Notes: generated by a model from the sequence alone, not told the origin. A DNA stretch of 64,000 nucleotides from Cyclobacterium plantarum (GCF_011290685.1 NZ_JAANYN010000002.1:186001-250000), one strand, 5' to 3'. Positions 10,156 through 19,403 are shown, counted from the first letter of the stretch. Translations and numbers: made by a program.

Positions 10156-10869
10156 TCAGTCGCAATGTGTGATATTGCCATCAAGCATTTCTGTAACTTC
10201 CGTTTTGGGAAAACCCAAAGCAGGGCTTAAAAAAGGTATGCCCCAACCCATTCCTCTGATGACAAATAGAACACCAATAAACAGCGCAAAATAAGGTAGA
10301 AGCCGATTCATTTTCAGTCTGAATCCAAAAGAAAATATGTTTTTGGACAGCATCAAAAGCACCATTACAGGAATAGTGCCCAATCCAAAAAACAACATGT
10401 AAACCATACCCGAAACCGGACCCTGCATGGCCAGGGAGGCGAGTAAAGCCATATAAACCATACCACAGGGCAAAAAACCATTCAGAATACCGGAAATAAA
10501 AAATGCTTTGGGGCCTCCTCTTTTAATGGAGCTTCCTAGCCTGGATTTCAACCGAATCATGCCAGCGGCAAGCCATGAACCTGAGACCCATTTTTCAGAT
10601 TTTCTGTAAAAAAAAGCCATCCCAATAATCACCGCCCCCATAAGAATAGAGAGCCATTGTTGGATTCCTGCCAGGGCAAGGGAAAAACCAAGCAAACCTA
10701 CCAATCCTCCTAATAAAGAATAAGTAAGGGTCCTGCCTGAGTTGTAAAGGAGTTTGTTGAGCAGGTATTTGTTCCTGTCTTTGCCAGCCAATGCCAAAGC
10801 GATGGGACCACACATACCTATGCAGTGAAAAGACCCCAAAAAACCCCATAAAAAGGCTGTCCAAAGCAT
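10156..10869 (-). CDS. Sulfite exporter TauE/SafE-family membrane protein of the cco operon
   Basis: The 237-residue protein has about six membrane helices. The N-terminal SFHCIGMCGPIALAL (about residues 13-27) has the H-C-x3-C-G motif and a second helix has FLPCGMVYMALLA; these cysteine motifs mark the TauE/SafE (DsbD-like) branch often found beside cbb3 oxidase genes. It is the last gene of the minus-strand cco operon, one base from ccoH. Family members in this setting are thought to help copper or redox handling during oxidase assembly, so sulfite export is not implied. It converges on the PorP/SprF gene with only 11 bases between stops. Confidence 0.85.
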   Translation of the reverse strand: MLWTAFLWGFLGSFHCIGMCGPIALALAGKDRNKYLLNKLLYNSGRTLTYSLLGGLVGLLGFSLALAGIQQWLSILMGAVIIGMAFFYRKSEKWVSGSWLAAGMIRLKSRLGSSIKRGGPKAFFISGILNGFLPCGMVYMALLASLAMQGPVSGMVYMLFFGLGTIPVMVLLMLSKNIFSFGFRLKMNRLLPYFALFIGVLFVIRGMGWGIPFLSPALGFPKTEVTEMLDGNITHCD

Positions 10870-10870
10870 G

Positions 10871-11296
10871 CTACAGGTCTATTTTCTTTTCTTCAAAAAA
10901 ACCAACTCCATCCCTTTCCCAACTTAATTTAACCCTCCAGTAACCCGGAGAAAGGCTGTTTAAATCCACGGTATTGACTTCGGTATCCTTAATATTGACA
11001 TCTATCTTCTTATCCATTCTGGCATCGGAAGGCCTGAACAAGTGAAGTTCTCCTTTTGCTCCTACCGGAAGGTTTAAATCCAGCATTTTTGCCTGGGCAT
11101 CAAAGCTCATGGCCTCCTTGGAGGACTCCAGAGAATTACTGACTTTATCTATATGTTCCTGGTATTTTATTTCTTCTTCGTAATAATTCTCTGTAACCAG
11201 GTGCAGGTCATCTTGCTTCATGCAGATGGTCACCATGGTTGCCATGATCGCTACAAATACTACAAAGACCAATACTATTCCATTTCCCCAATTCAT
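10871..11296 (-). CDS. ccoH: CcoH/FixH cbb3 oxidase assembly protein
   Basis: The 141-residue protein has one N-terminal membrane helix (about residues 4-27, ending before the MKQDD segment), a short charged segment with YYEEEIKYQEHID and a periplasmic beta-rich domain. That is the layout of FixH/CcoH, a small membrane protein needed for stable assembly of cbb3 oxidase. Its place directly after ccoG in an otherwise complete cco operon supports the call. It lies 21 bases downstream of ccoG and one base upstream of the SafE-like gene. Confidence 0.85.
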   Translation of the reverse strand: MNWGNGIVLVFVVFVAIMATMVTICMKQDDLHLVTENYYEEEIKYQEHIDKVSNSLESSKEAMSFDAQAKMLDLNLPVGAKGELHLFRPSDARMDKKIDVNIKDTEVNTVDLNSLSPGYWRVKLSWERDGVGFFEEKKIDL

Positions 11297-11317
11297 TTTG
11301 TTTGGTTTTTAGTTAAA

Positions 11318-12733
11318 CTATTTTTTTACGGGCCCCATAAAATTGGTTTCAATTTCATCTATGGTTTCTCCATTTTGCTGTAGTAAAAGCACGATACTTT
11401 CCTGGGGCACCTGCATGTCAGCCTGAGCTTTGACCAGAAAAAACCGCCCTTCAAATTTGGTCTGTCCTTCCAGATTCCAGTCGGTATCCCCTACTCTCTC
11501 CAGGGTAATGGTTGGATCTTCTGGTACCAGGTCCACCGCTTGTTGCTCAAAGGTTTTATTGATCAGCGTCAGTTCATAGAGATTACTGATTTTATCACCT
11601 TCCCGCTCCTGATAGGTCATTCCTCTGAATCGGGTCACTGTGGCACCAAGATCGGTCCTGGTACTTAGCAATCCAACAAATCCGGAGATCAATAAGAGCA
11701 ATATGGCTGAATAAGCCTTTACCCTTCCCGTTATCAATTTAGAAGTTCCTTTTTGTATGCTGTTTTCTGAAGCATAGCGGATCAAACCCTTTGGTCGCTC
11801 CACCTTTTCCATTACCTCATCACAGGCATCCATACATGCGGTACAGTTGACACATTCCATTTGTACACCATTCCTTATATCTATACCTGTGGGGCAAACC
11901 TGAACACATAGGGTACAGTCTATGCAATCTCCCAATGCCTGGTCTTCTTGTTTGTTTTTCCTTATTGGTCCTCTTGGTTCACCCCTTACATAATCATAGC
12001 TTACATTGATGGATTGGTTGTCCAGCATGACCCCCTGCAGCCTGCCATAGGGACATACCACGATACAGGCCTGCTCCCGGAACCAGGAGAAGACAAAAAG
12101 AAATATCCCCGTAAAAGCTATCAGACCTAAAAAACCCGCCAGGTTTTCTGTGGGAGGCTGCATGACAATTTCCTTCACCTGATCTATACCGATCAGATAG
12201 GCCATCACAGTATGGGAAATGAGCAGTGAAATCAAAATGAAAATGGACATTTTCAGGGATTTCTTCCTGACCTTTTCGCCATTCCAGGGCATGGCATTAA
12301 GTTTCCGCTGTTGGTTGGCATCTCCTTCTATCCAATATTCGATTTTGCGGAAAACCATCTCCATAAACAGGGTTTGCGGGCAGGCCCAGCCACAAAACAC
12401 ACGACCAAATACCACGGTAAATAAAATGATAAAGACCACAAAGATCAGCAGTAAAAAAATCAGCAGATAGGTATCCTGAGGCCAGAAGACGGCACCAAAA
12501 ATAATAAACTTACGCTCAAATATATTGAACAACAACCAGGGTCGACCATTTACCTGAATAAATGGCCCAGCAAATAAAATACCCAGCAACAACCAGGAAA
12601 AATACGTTCTCCATTGGTAAAATTTACCGGAAACCTTCTTGGGATATACCCAGTTTCGACCGCCTTCTTTATTGACAGTACCCAGGGAATCTCTGAATTT
12701 TTCCGGTTGGAGATTTTCGTTCTTATTTGCCAT
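11318..12733 (-). CDS. ccoG: CcoG/FixG cytochrome c oxidase accessory ferredoxin-type protein
   Basis: The 471-residue membrane protein has several N-terminal helices, a CGWACPQ motif, a CIVVCPYGRLQ motif and a double 4Fe-4S ferredoxin segment (CIDCTLCVQVCP and CVNCTACMDACDE, about residues 268-305). A last helix and a C-terminal Ig-like domain follow (FixG_C type). CcoG reduces copper for the cbb3 copper centre. It follows ccoP after a 75-base spacer that carries an unusual hairpin. Confidence 0.93.
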   Translation of the reverse strand: MANKNENLQPEKFRDSLGTVNKEGGRNWVYPKKVSGKFYQWRTYFSWLLLGILFAGPFIQVNGRPWLLFNIFERKFIIFGAVFWPQDTYLLIFLLLIFVVFIILFTVVFGRVFCGWACPQTLFMEMVFRKIEYWIEGDANQQRKLNAMPWNGEKVRKKSLKMSIFILISLLISHTVMAYLIGIDQVKEIVMQPPTENLAGFLGLIAFTGIFLFVFSWFREQACIVVCPYGRLQGVMLDNQSINVSYDYVRGEPRGPIRKNKQEDQALGDCIDCTLCVQVCPTGIDIRNGVQMECVNCTACMDACDEVMEKVERPKGLIRYASENSIQKGTSKLITGRVKAYSAILLLLISGFVGLLSTRTDLGATVTRFRGMTYQEREGDKISNLYELTLINKTFEQQAVDLVPEDPTITLERVGDTDWNLEGQTKFEGRFFLVKAQADMQVPQESIVLLLQQNGETIDEIETNFMGPVKK

Positions 12734-12763
12734 TTTATTTAACGCAATTTCAACATTGAAGGT

Positions 12764-12802
12764 AACCGCTGGATCAGGTTTTTAAACGCTGGTCCAGCGG
12801 TT
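12764..12802 (-). promoter_or_regulatory. Intercistronic hairpin between ccoP and ccoG
   Basis: AACCGCTGGA (12764-12773) pairs perfectly over 10 bp with TCCAGCGGTT (12793-12802). The 3' arm overlaps a second, shorter inverted repeat (CGCTGG-T-CCAGCG), so two mutually exclusive folds exist. No T-run follows on the minus strand, so it is more likely an RNA processing or stability element than a terminator; it could set the ratio of structural (NOQP) to assembly (GH) products. Confidence 0.55.
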
Positions 12803-12808
12803 TAATCA

Positions 12809-13735
12809 TTATTCTGCAGGTTCTGCACCCAGTTCATCTTCTCCAAGCGCGTCCAGCGGCTCCTCTATGACAGGTTCATATTTTTCTCCCTGCGGCTCTT
12901 TGGGATTGGCCGGTGTGGTGCCTTTAAGGGTAAGTATATAGCTTGATACCTGCTGCATTTGTTCCGGGCTCAGCTGGTCCTGCCAGGGGATCATGCCCTT
13001 TTCCACCACGCCGTATTTTACCACTGAAAATATATCCTTGATGTCTCCTCCATGAATCCAATACTCATCTGTCAGATTTGGGCCTACTCCTCCTCCTCCA
13101 TCCATGGCATGGCAGGCGGAACAATTACCGGCATACAATTCTGCTCCGGCTTCAATGCTGGATGTAGTGGCATCAAATTCTACGGTATTTTCATCAATGG
13201 AAGCCAACATGGATTCTCCCCTGGCCTCTTCTTCCATGGCGGCAATGGCCAACTCTTCTTCATATTCTTCCATTTGTGTTTTGCCTATTCCCAGGACGGA
13301 GTAGTTGACAAAATAAATTATCGCAAAACCAATGCTTAAATAGAATACATAGGCCAGCCATGGAGGCATAAAATTATCGAGTTCTACAATTCCGTCATAA
13401 CTGTGATCCAGCTGTATATCTGCTTCCTGCTCAATGGGCTTCATTTTGCCGGTGACAAATTTTTCCTTAAAATTATCCCACCAGGAAGGTTGTGCCGCCA
13501 GTGCAGGATTGTCCTGCCTGATAACAGTCATTAAAAAAGAAAGTAAGTACAGCATGACCCCCATGATGATGACAATCAACAACAGCACCACGCCGATAAT
13601 CAGTAACAATGTCATTTGGCTACTATCCAGTTGCTGCATCTGGGCAGTCCAGCTTCCTTCTGCTTCCTGAGCCAAACCGGGAAAAGACAAAAGCATGCCT
13701 GTCAAAGTAGCTCCAATCCATTTAAACGTTTTCAT
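12809..13735 (-). CDS. ccoP: CcoP, cbb3 oxidase cytochrome c subunit III (single-heme form)
   Basis: I chose the start at 13735 (MKTFKWIGATL), giving 308 residues with a signal-like first helix; an upstream in-frame ATG at 13759 exists. Two further membrane helices follow, then the CcoP N-terminal signature around DGIVELDNFMPPWLAYVFY. Only one heme c site is seen, CSACH (about residue 205), with the distal Met likely in KGMIPW. Proteobacterial CcoP is usually diheme; one heme is common in Bacteroidota. The tail after about residue 270 is acidic and Pro/Glu-rich. The start overlaps the end of ccoQ by 14 bases, suggesting coupled translation. Confidence 0.9.
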   Translation of the reverse strand: MKTFKWIGATLTGMLLSFPGLAQEAEGSWTAQMQQLDSSQMTLLLIIGVVLLLIVIIMGVMLYLLSFLMTVIRQDNPALAAQPSWWDNFKEKFVTGKMKPIEQEADIQLDHSYDGIVELDNFMPPWLAYVFYLSIGFAIIYFVNYSVLGIGKTQMEEYEEELAIAAMEEEARGESMLASIDENTVEFDATTSSIEAGAELYAGNCSACHAMDGGGGVGPNLTDEYWIHGGDIKDIFSVVKYGVVEKGMIPWQDQLSPEQMQQVSSYILTLKGTTPANPKEPQGEKYEPVIEEPLDALGEDELGAEPAE

Positions 13736-13913
13736 AGCTTTTATCTTTTTGATGTTCATCTTTTAAAGGCATCTCTTTCATTTTGTCAATGTATCCCTTG
13801 TCTGCGCGAATTACCCACCAAAACATACTGACAAAGAAAATCACGAATATCAGCAGGGAGATGATCGGATAGATTTCAATGTTTTCTATAGATCTTAAAA
13901 TTTCTTTTTGCAT
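13722..13913 (-). CDS. ccoQ: CcoQ-like small subunit of cbb3 oxidase
   Basis: The 63-residue protein has one membrane helix (about residues 15-36, IYPIISLLIFVIFFVSMFWW) and a charged, Lys-rich C-terminus. It lies between ccoNO and ccoP, exactly where CcoQ/FixQ belongs, and the size and topology match. CcoQ stabilises the oxidase. It has little sequence signature, so the call rests mainly on position. Confidence 0.8.
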   Translation of the reverse strand: MQKEILRSIENIEIYPIISLLIFVIFFVSMFWWVIRADKGYIDKMKEMPLKDEHQKDKSYENV

Positions 13914-13925
13914 GATAATTAAGGT

Positions 13926-16055
13926 TTAAGGATTTGTGGCTGTGCTTTTACTGATATCTGTACCCAGCCGCTGTAAATAAGCAATAAGGGCTACAATTTC
14001 GGAATCAGGCAATACTTCCACTCCTGATTCCTGAAGGCCTGCTACAATCTCGCCGGCCTGCTGCTGAAGATCATTGATGGCCGTTTCATCATATCCTTCA
14101 GGGTAGGGCACACCTAATTTTTGCATGGTCCTGATCTTTGCGCCGATATTACTGTGATCCATGATATTGGTGGTCATCCATGGATAGGGAGGCATTAGGG
14201 ATCCTGGTGACATGGTCCTTGGGTCCACCATGTGGTGGTAATGCCAGCTGTCCGGATATTTACCTCCTACCCGGTGTAAATCAGGACCAGTACGTTTTGA
14301 ACCCCATAGAAACGGCCTGTCATATACGAATTCACCCGCTTTGGAGTATTCTCCGTAACGCTCCGTTTCAGATCGAAATGGCCGGATCATTTGAGAATGA
14401 CAGCCCACACAACCATTGGAGATATACAAATCCCTCCCCTGCAGTTCTAATGGTGTATAAGGTGTAACACTACTAATGGTAGGCACATTGGATTTGATCA
14501 GAATCGTTGGAATGATTTCCACTACTCCGCCAATAAGAATCGCAACGGTTGCCAGGATGGTAAAAAACACAGGCTTTCTTTCCCAGGCCCTGTGCCAAAA
14601 CTCACCCTTAGTGGAAACGTGCCTGGCCAGGGCAGGCGCTTCATCGGCCTCTTCTTCCTGGAAGGAACCGGATGCGGCCGTTTTGACCAAATTGTAAACC
14701 ATCAAAATGGCACCTGATAAATAAAGGAGTCCCCCAAAAGCACGTAGCATATACATCGGAACAATTTGAATGACTGTTTCCAGAAAATTGGGATAAGCCA
14801 ACCGACCCGCATCTCCAAACTCTTTCCACATCAAACTTTGTGTTAATGCAGCCACATACATGGGCAGCGCATAAAAAAGGATGCCCATGGTACCTAACCA
14901 GAAATGGGTATTGGCCAATTTGACAGAATACAAATTGGTTTTCCACATTTTTGGCCATAACCAATACAGCATGGAAAAAGTCAGAAAACCATTCCAGCCC
15001 AATCCACCAATGTGCACATGGGCTACTATCCAATCGGTATAGTGGGCAATGGCATTGACATTTTTAAGGGAAAGCAGGGGGCCTTCAAAGGTCGCCATAC
15101 CATAAGCCGTAACGGCTACCACCATAAATTTCAATACCGGGTCTACCCTGACCTTGTCCCAAGCCCCTCTAAGGGTCAAGAGTCCATTCACCATACCTCC
15201 CCAGGAAGGAGCTATCAACATGATTGAAAAGGCCACACCCAATACCTGCGCCCATTCCGGCAAGGCCGTGTAAAGCAAATGATGGGGACCTGCCCAGATA
15301 TAAATAAAAATCAGGGACCAAAAATGTATGATGGAAAGCTTGTAGGAATAAACCGGCCTGTTTGCTGCCTTTGGGAGATAATAATACATAAGTCCCAGGA
15401 AGGGAGTAGTCAGGAAAAACGCAACGGCATTGTGTCCATACCACCATTGTACCAAAGCGTCCTGTACACCCGCATAGGCAGAATAACTTTTGAATAGCGA
15501 GACTGGTAAGGCAAGTGAATTGAAAATATGCAGCACTGCCACCGTTACGAAGGAAGCCAGGTAAAACCAAATGGCCACATACATGTGCTTTTCCCGGCGC
15601 TTGATCAATGTACCAATCATATTGGCACCAAAAGCCACCCAGACAACGGTAATGGCAATATCAATGGGCCATTCAAGTTCTGCATACTCCTTGGAAGAAG
15701 TCAATCCCAAAGGAAGAGTGATGACCGCTGAAAGAATAATGGCCTGCCAGCCCCAAAAATGAAACCAACTCAGGGTTTTGTTCCACATGGGAGCCTTCAG
15801 AAGCCGGGGCATGGAATAATAAACACCGGCAAAAATGGCATTCCCAACAAATGCAAAAATCACAGCATTTGTGTGCAATGGCCTGAGCCTGCCAAAAGTT
15901 GTGTAGGGATTCCCCAGGTTGGCCTCAGGCAGAAATAGCTGCGTGGCAGCAAGCACACCGATCAGCATTCCTGCTAATCCCCATATTATGGTAGCTGCAC
16001 CAAAGTACTTTACGATCTTGTTATCGTAACTAAATTGTTCAAGTGTTCCTGACAT
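13926..16055 (-). CDS. ccoNO: Fused CcoN-CcoO, cbb3 cytochrome c oxidase subunits I and II
   Basis: The start at 16055 (MSGTLEQFSYD) is preferred over the upstream in-frame ATG at 16148, which would run through ccoS; it gives 709 residues. Residues about 1-480 are the 12-helix heme-copper subunit: heme b His in RPLHTNAV, copper ligands in WYGHNAVAF and GPHHLLY, and the heme pair in DWIVAHVHIGGLGW. Residues about 500-709 are CcoO, with heme c site CVGCH (about 549-553) and a SPGSLMPPYPW segment. In proteobacteria these are two genes; the fusion is typical of Bacteroidota. The enzyme reduces oxygen at high affinity and pumps protons. One base separates it from the ccoS stop. Confidence 0.95.
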   Translation of the reverse strand: MSGTLEQFSYDNKIVKYFGAATIIWGLAGMLIGVLAATQLFLPEANLGNPYTTFGRLRPLHTNAVIFAFVGNAIFAGVYYSMPRLLKAPMWNKTLSWFHFWGWQAIILSAVITLPLGLTSSKEYAELEWPIDIAITVVWVAFGANMIGTLIKRREKHMYVAIWFYLASFVTVAVLHIFNSLALPVSLFKSYSAYAGVQDALVQWWYGHNAVAFFLTTPFLGLMYYYLPKAANRPVYSYKLSIIHFWSLIFIYIWAGPHHLLYTALPEWAQVLGVAFSIMLIAPSWGGMVNGLLTLRGAWDKVRVDPVLKFMVVAVTAYGMATFEGPLLSLKNVNAIAHYTDWIVAHVHIGGLGWNGFLTFSMLYWLWPKMWKTNLYSVKLANTHFWLGTMGILFYALPMYVAALTQSLMWKEFGDAGRLAYPNFLETVIQIVPMYMLRAFGGLLYLSGAILMVYNLVKTAASGSFQEEEADEAPALARHVSTKGEFWHRAWERKPVFFTILATVAILIGGVVEIIPTILIKSNVPTISSVTPYTPLELQGRDLYISNGCVGCHSQMIRPFRSETERYGEYSKAGEFVYDRPFLWGSKRTGPDLHRVGGKYPDSWHYHHMVDPRTMSPGSLMPPYPWMTTNIMDHSNIGAKIRTMQKLGVPYPEGYDETAINDLQQQAGEIVAGLQESGVEVLPDSEIVALIAYLQRLGTDISKSTATNP

Positions 16056-16056
16056 A

Positions 16057-16239
16057 TCACTCCGATTTATTAGGTGTTTTTTTATTTGTTTTATTTTTTG
16101 TTTTGTTCTCAAACAATATCCGTATGGCCGGGGTATGCTGGTCGTCAAACTGACCTCCTTTCATTGCTTTAAAAAACAACCATAAAAAACATCCGGCCAT
16201 TACTAAACTTATTCCTATCAATATAAAAATCACTTCCAT
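16057..16239 (-). CDS. ccoS: CcoS, cbb3-type oxidase assembly protein
   Basis: The 60-residue protein has a single N-terminal helix (MEVIFILIGISLVMAGCFLW) followed by the family core FKAMKGGQFDDQHTPAIRIL. The G-Q-F-D-D motif is the hallmark of CcoS/FixS, needed for maturation of the oxidase. It overlaps the end of ccoI by 10 bases and stops one base before the ccoNO start, so translation of the three genes is probably coupled. Confidence 0.93.
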   Translation of the reverse strand: MEVIFILIGISLVMAGCFLWLFFKAMKGGQFDDQHTPAIRILFENKTKNKTNKKTPNKSE

Positions 16240-18683
16240 TTTTCAGTGGCTTTTTGGTTCATACCTCTCCTGAATGCCAGCAAGTTGGTCACCACCGTGG
16301 TAAACAACACCACTGATATACTGCTTGCAGGCATTAAAATAGCACATAATACAGGACTTACCAAACCCTGAACAGCATAGTAAATACCTACCGCATTGTA
16401 AGCAAAACTAAGCACAAAACTGGCTTTTATAACTTTCCTGCCGGTATCCGCAAAATCCAGAAATTGAGGCAAAAGGCTGAGTTTTTTTCCATCCAGAATG
16501 GCATCGCTGGCCGGACTGAAATGGGAAATATTATCGGTGACGGCAATACCCACCTGGCTTACCCTTAGTGCTCCGGCATCATTTAATCCATCTCCTACCA
16601 TCAACACCTGCTTACTGGAATGTTGCAGACGTTCAATATGGCTCAGCTTATCAGCAGGGCTTTGTTGAAAATACATATGGATTTCATTGCCCAACTCCCT
16701 TTCCAGGATTTGTCTTTCATGGTCCAGGTCTCCTGAAAGCAGGTGCAGGTCGAATCTGTTCTTTAACTCCTGCACCATTTTACCCATACCATTCCTGATA
16801 CCGCTGTCTATAAAGAAGGTGCCCAAATGAACGCCTTCAACAAAAAAGTAAACTTTATTGCCCCTGGAATTTACAGCGTCGTCGGGCTTTAGTTCCATTA
16901 AGGACGCCGCTCCCAGCGCTATGCTCTGAGATTTATAGGTGGCCGTCAGGCCTTTACCGGGAATTTCTTCCACCTTCTCCAAATCAGCAGGGCTTACCTG
17001 CCCCAGGTAACGGTTTATCCGGTTGCTCAAAGGGTGAACCGAATAACTCACCAAAGCTTTCAAAACCCCTCGTGTTTCATCTGAAAGCTTTTCCCCTTCA
17101 TACCTTATTTTGGCATTGGCAGGTGAAGTGAGGGTTCCTGTTTTATCAAAAACCAGTGTATCCACCGCAGCAAGTTTTTCGATTACCTGTGAATTTTTCA
17201 GATAAAAACTACTTTTTCCAAAAATACGCATGATATTTCCCAATGTGAATGGCGTTGACATGGCCAATGCGCAGGGACAGGTAATGATCAAAACAGCTGT
17301 AAAAGCCCTGATCCCCATGGAAAAGTCATACATGCTCCAATACAGCAAAGTGCTGAAGGCAATCAACAATACGGTAAAGGTAAATTTACCACTGATTCGG
17401 TTGGCCAAAGAGGCAAGGGAATCTTTTTGCTCCCTCTTGGAAAAAGCTTCGTGGTTCCACAAATCCGTCAAATAACCCTGGGAAGGGGATTTCTGCACCG
17501 CAAGGTTGATCGCAGGACCCTTTTGCCTTCCTCCAGCATAAATCAGTGAGCCTTTTTTCAGGCCGACAGGCACCTCCTCACCTGTTACAAAACTATAATC
17601 TATTGATGCCTCTTCGTTTAATAGAATACTATCGGCCGGCACCAACTCCTCATTTCTGACCCTGATGATATCACCCACTTGAACCTTTGTAAGGGGAATT
17701 ACTTCCTCCTGATCCTTTTTTAATCTGGTCACCGCAATGGGAAAATAAGCGGTATAATCCCTGTCAAATGAAAGGGTATCAAAAGTCTTCTGCTGGTACC
17801 ATTTTCCAAGCAAAAGGAAAAAAAGTAAGCCTCCCAGGGTATCTAAATAGCCTTCCTGGCCCAATAGGAAAATTCCAACCAGACTGTATACAAATAGGGT
17901 AATGATTCCCATGGCTATGGGCACATCCATATTTACTGTTCGGTTTTTAAACGCCAGCCAGGCAGATTGGTAATAATCGGTAGCCGCGTAAAAAAAGACC
18001 GGTAAGCTAAGCAATACATTCAGGTAACGAAATAGATTCTTGAAACCAGGCCCCAATAGTTCTGCCTCCGAAAAATATTCCGGAAGACTGAAAAACATCA
18101 TGTTGCCAAAACAGAAACCAGCTACAGCCAATTTATAAATCAGCTTCCGGTCCATTTTTGGTCTTTTTCCTACATTCAGGTCAGAGAGATTTATTGCTGG
18201 CTCATAACCTATTCCTGCCATAAGGGCCACAATATCTTTCAGTCCAATATATTCCTGCTGAAATTTGACCTGCACCTTTTTTTTGATAAAATCCACTCTG
18301 GAGGAAATGATTCCCTGATCCAGACGGTTAAGATTTTCAAGCAGCCATATGCAGGAGGCACAATGGACCATGGGTACATAAAAAGTGACATGGGTTTGGT
18401 CCTCGTCCCGGAAATCAATCAATTTCTCTGAAATCTCCTTATCATCCAGATAATCAAAGCGGTTATCTCTTGTTGCCCGGTTTTTTTGATTGTTGCCCGG
18501 AGTATTTGCCAGATTGTAGTAATCACAAAGATCGTTTTCGGACAGTACATCATAGACCGTCCTGCATCCGGAACAACAGAAATCCTTCCCATCATGGTAA
18601 AGTCCATCATTATCGCAGGGTTCTCCACAATGATAGCAGGTTGTTTGTTGCTTTTTTTCCTTTTCGGTAGAGGTATTCTCCAT
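16230..18683 (-). CDS. ccoI: CcoI, copper-exporting P1B-type ATPase for cbb3 oxidase maturation
   Basis: The 817-residue protein starts with a Cys-rich metal-binding domain (CYHCGEPC ... CCSGC, about residues 17-40), then a heavy-metal-associated domain with VHCASCIWLLENL (about 107-119). Eight membrane helices carry the CPC transport site (ITCPCALAMS). DKTGTLT is the phosphorylation motif and GDGLNDAGAL the hinge. CcoI exports copper for insertion into the oxidase. It is the first gene of the operon and lies 34 bases downstream of an FNR/CRP-like palindrome. Confidence 0.94.
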   Translation of the reverse strand: MENTSTEKEKKQQTTCYHCGEPCDNDGLYHDGKDFCCSGCRTVYDVLSENDLCDYYNLANTPGNNQKNRATRDNRFDYLDDKEISEKLIDFRDEDQTHVTFYVPMVHCASCIWLLENLNRLDQGIISSRVDFIKKKVQVKFQQEYIGLKDIVALMAGIGYEPAINLSDLNVGKRPKMDRKLIYKLAVAGFCFGNMMFFSLPEYFSEAELLGPGFKNLFRYLNVLLSLPVFFYAATDYYQSAWLAFKNRTVNMDVPIAMGIITLFVYSLVGIFLLGQEGYLDTLGGLLFFLLLGKWYQQKTFDTLSFDRDYTAYFPIAVTRLKKDQEEVIPLTKVQVGDIIRVRNEELVPADSILLNEEASIDYSFVTGEEVPVGLKKGSLIYAGGRQKGPAINLAVQKSPSQGYLTDLWNHEAFSKREQKDSLASLANRISGKFTFTVLLIAFSTLLYWSMYDFSMGIRAFTAVLIITCPCALAMSTPFTLGNIMRIFGKSSFYLKNSQVIEKLAAVDTLVFDKTGTLTSPANAKIRYEGEKLSDETRGVLKALVSYSVHPLSNRINRYLGQVSPADLEKVEEIPGKGLTATYKSQSIALGAASLMELKPDDAVNSRGNKVYFFVEGVHLGTFFIDSGIRNGMGKMVQELKNRFDLHLLSGDLDHERQILERELGNEIHMYFQQSPADKLSHIERLQHSSKQVLMVGDGLNDAGALRVSQVGIAVTDNISHFSPASDAILDGKKLSLLPQFLDFADTGRKVIKASFVLSFAYNAVGIYYAVQGLVSPVLCAILMPASSISVVLFTTVVTNLLAFRRGMNQKATEKWK

Positions 18684-18716
18684 TTGGCGGCAATTTAGTT
18701 CACCTTCAAAGCTAAA

Positions 18717-18736
18717 AACATGACAAAGATCATTTA
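18717..18736 (-). promoter_or_regulatory. FNR/CRP-like palindrome upstream of the cco operon
   Basis: AACATGA-N6-TCATTTA; the ATGA/TCAT inner halves form a perfect inverted repeat. The same left half (AAACATGA) and the same 6-base spacer recur at 19446-19465. Placement 34 bases before ccoI suggests control of the oxidase operon by a CRP/FNR-family protein, as for oxygen-regulated cbb3 genes elsewhere. The regulator itself is not in the window. Confidence 0.6.
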
Positions 18737-18746
18737 ATATAGTGAT

Positions 18747-19376
18747 TTAAATGGCCAAATAAAATGAAAGCCTGTCATACCACATGCCTCCCTTGTAAAA
18801 ATGGAACAGTACTTTGGCCAGATCCGCCTGATTATTTTTTGAGGTGACCAAAATGGTGCATTGGTGCTTGACGGCGTAAGACCAAAAATCTCCTATTCTA
18901 TTGAAGTTAAACTTGATAAAGGAGGTTTCTGAAGTATGGGTATTTACTTCCTGTATGATTTCCTGCTCCTCTTTCTGTTTGGATTTGGGGATAAAAGCCG
19001 GTGAGATAATTGTAGCCTTGCTTTTTTTGATATTATTTTCAAAAAGCGTCAAAAAATGCCTGATGATCTTTGCCGAGGCCGGACTTCCGTCATAATGAAA
19101 AAGCAGGCGTTCAAAAGACAATTCCCGGTCATAAAGGAGCACAGGAACTTCACAGGGTTCATTTTCCAGAGCTTTGGGATGATCCAAACCATGTAGCCAA
19201 TCCAATACTTTGGGTAAATGAGCCGTATACAATTGAATAGAACTATTGGGTATTAATTTTTTCCCCACAAGTTCCTTTACCATATCCGCTTCAAAGTTCT
19301 GACCCATAGGGAGGTGAGTATGTGGGGTAATGATTTCACCGGGGAAAGAAAATTGTGTGTCCAGCTTTGTTTGCAT
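18747..19376 (-). CDS. Universal-stress-protein-like protein
   Basis: The 209-residue soluble protein has no signal peptide. The segment around LLFHYDGSPASAKIIRHFLTLF (split across about residues 92-113) resembles the second half of a tandem UspA protein, where Y-D-G-S-x-x-s-x-x-A is characteristic. The full family pattern (G-x2-G-x9-G-S/T at the nucleotide loop) is not evident, and the length falls between single and tandem Usp proteins, so it may be a diverged or shortened tandem form. Its promoter region carries the same FNR-like palindrome as the neighbouring cco operon, and Usp genes often respond to low oxygen. It is divergently arranged with the SIMPL gene. Confidence 0.6.
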   Translation of the reverse strand: MQTKLDTQFSFPGEIITPHTHLPMGQNFEADMVKELVGKKLIPNSSIQLYTAHLPKVLDWLHGLDHPKALENEPCEVPVLLYDRELSFERLLFHYDGSPASAKIIRHFLTLFENNIKKSKATIISPAFIPKSKQKEEQEIIQEVNTHTSETSFIKFNFNRIGDFWSYAVKHQCTILVTSKNNQADLAKVLFHFYKGGMWYDRLSFYLAI

Positions 19377-19395
19377 GAGCCCTTCCTTTTTTTTA

Positions 19396-19403
19396 CAAAT
19401 CTA
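19396..19403 (-). promoter_or_regulatory. Candidate -7 box (TAnnTTTG) of the Usp-like gene
   Basis: On the minus strand the sequence reads TAGATTTG, matching the Bacteroidota -7 box. No TTTG is found at the expected -33 position, which fits a promoter that depends on an activator bound at the palindrome 43 bases upstream. Confidence 0.4.

Noticed and set aside
10145-10172. ATATCA / TGATAT inverted repeat between the PorP and SafE-like genes as a shared terminator
   Set aside because: Only about 7 weak A-T rich pairs with an 11-base loop and no T-run; it also overlaps the SafE-like coding end.
18707-18714. TAnnTTTG-like box (minus strand) just upstream of ccoI as the operon promoter
   Set aside because: It matches the -7 box but has no -33 box, and the FNR-like palindrome would sit only about 26 bases from the start site, closer than usual for activation; left unassigned.
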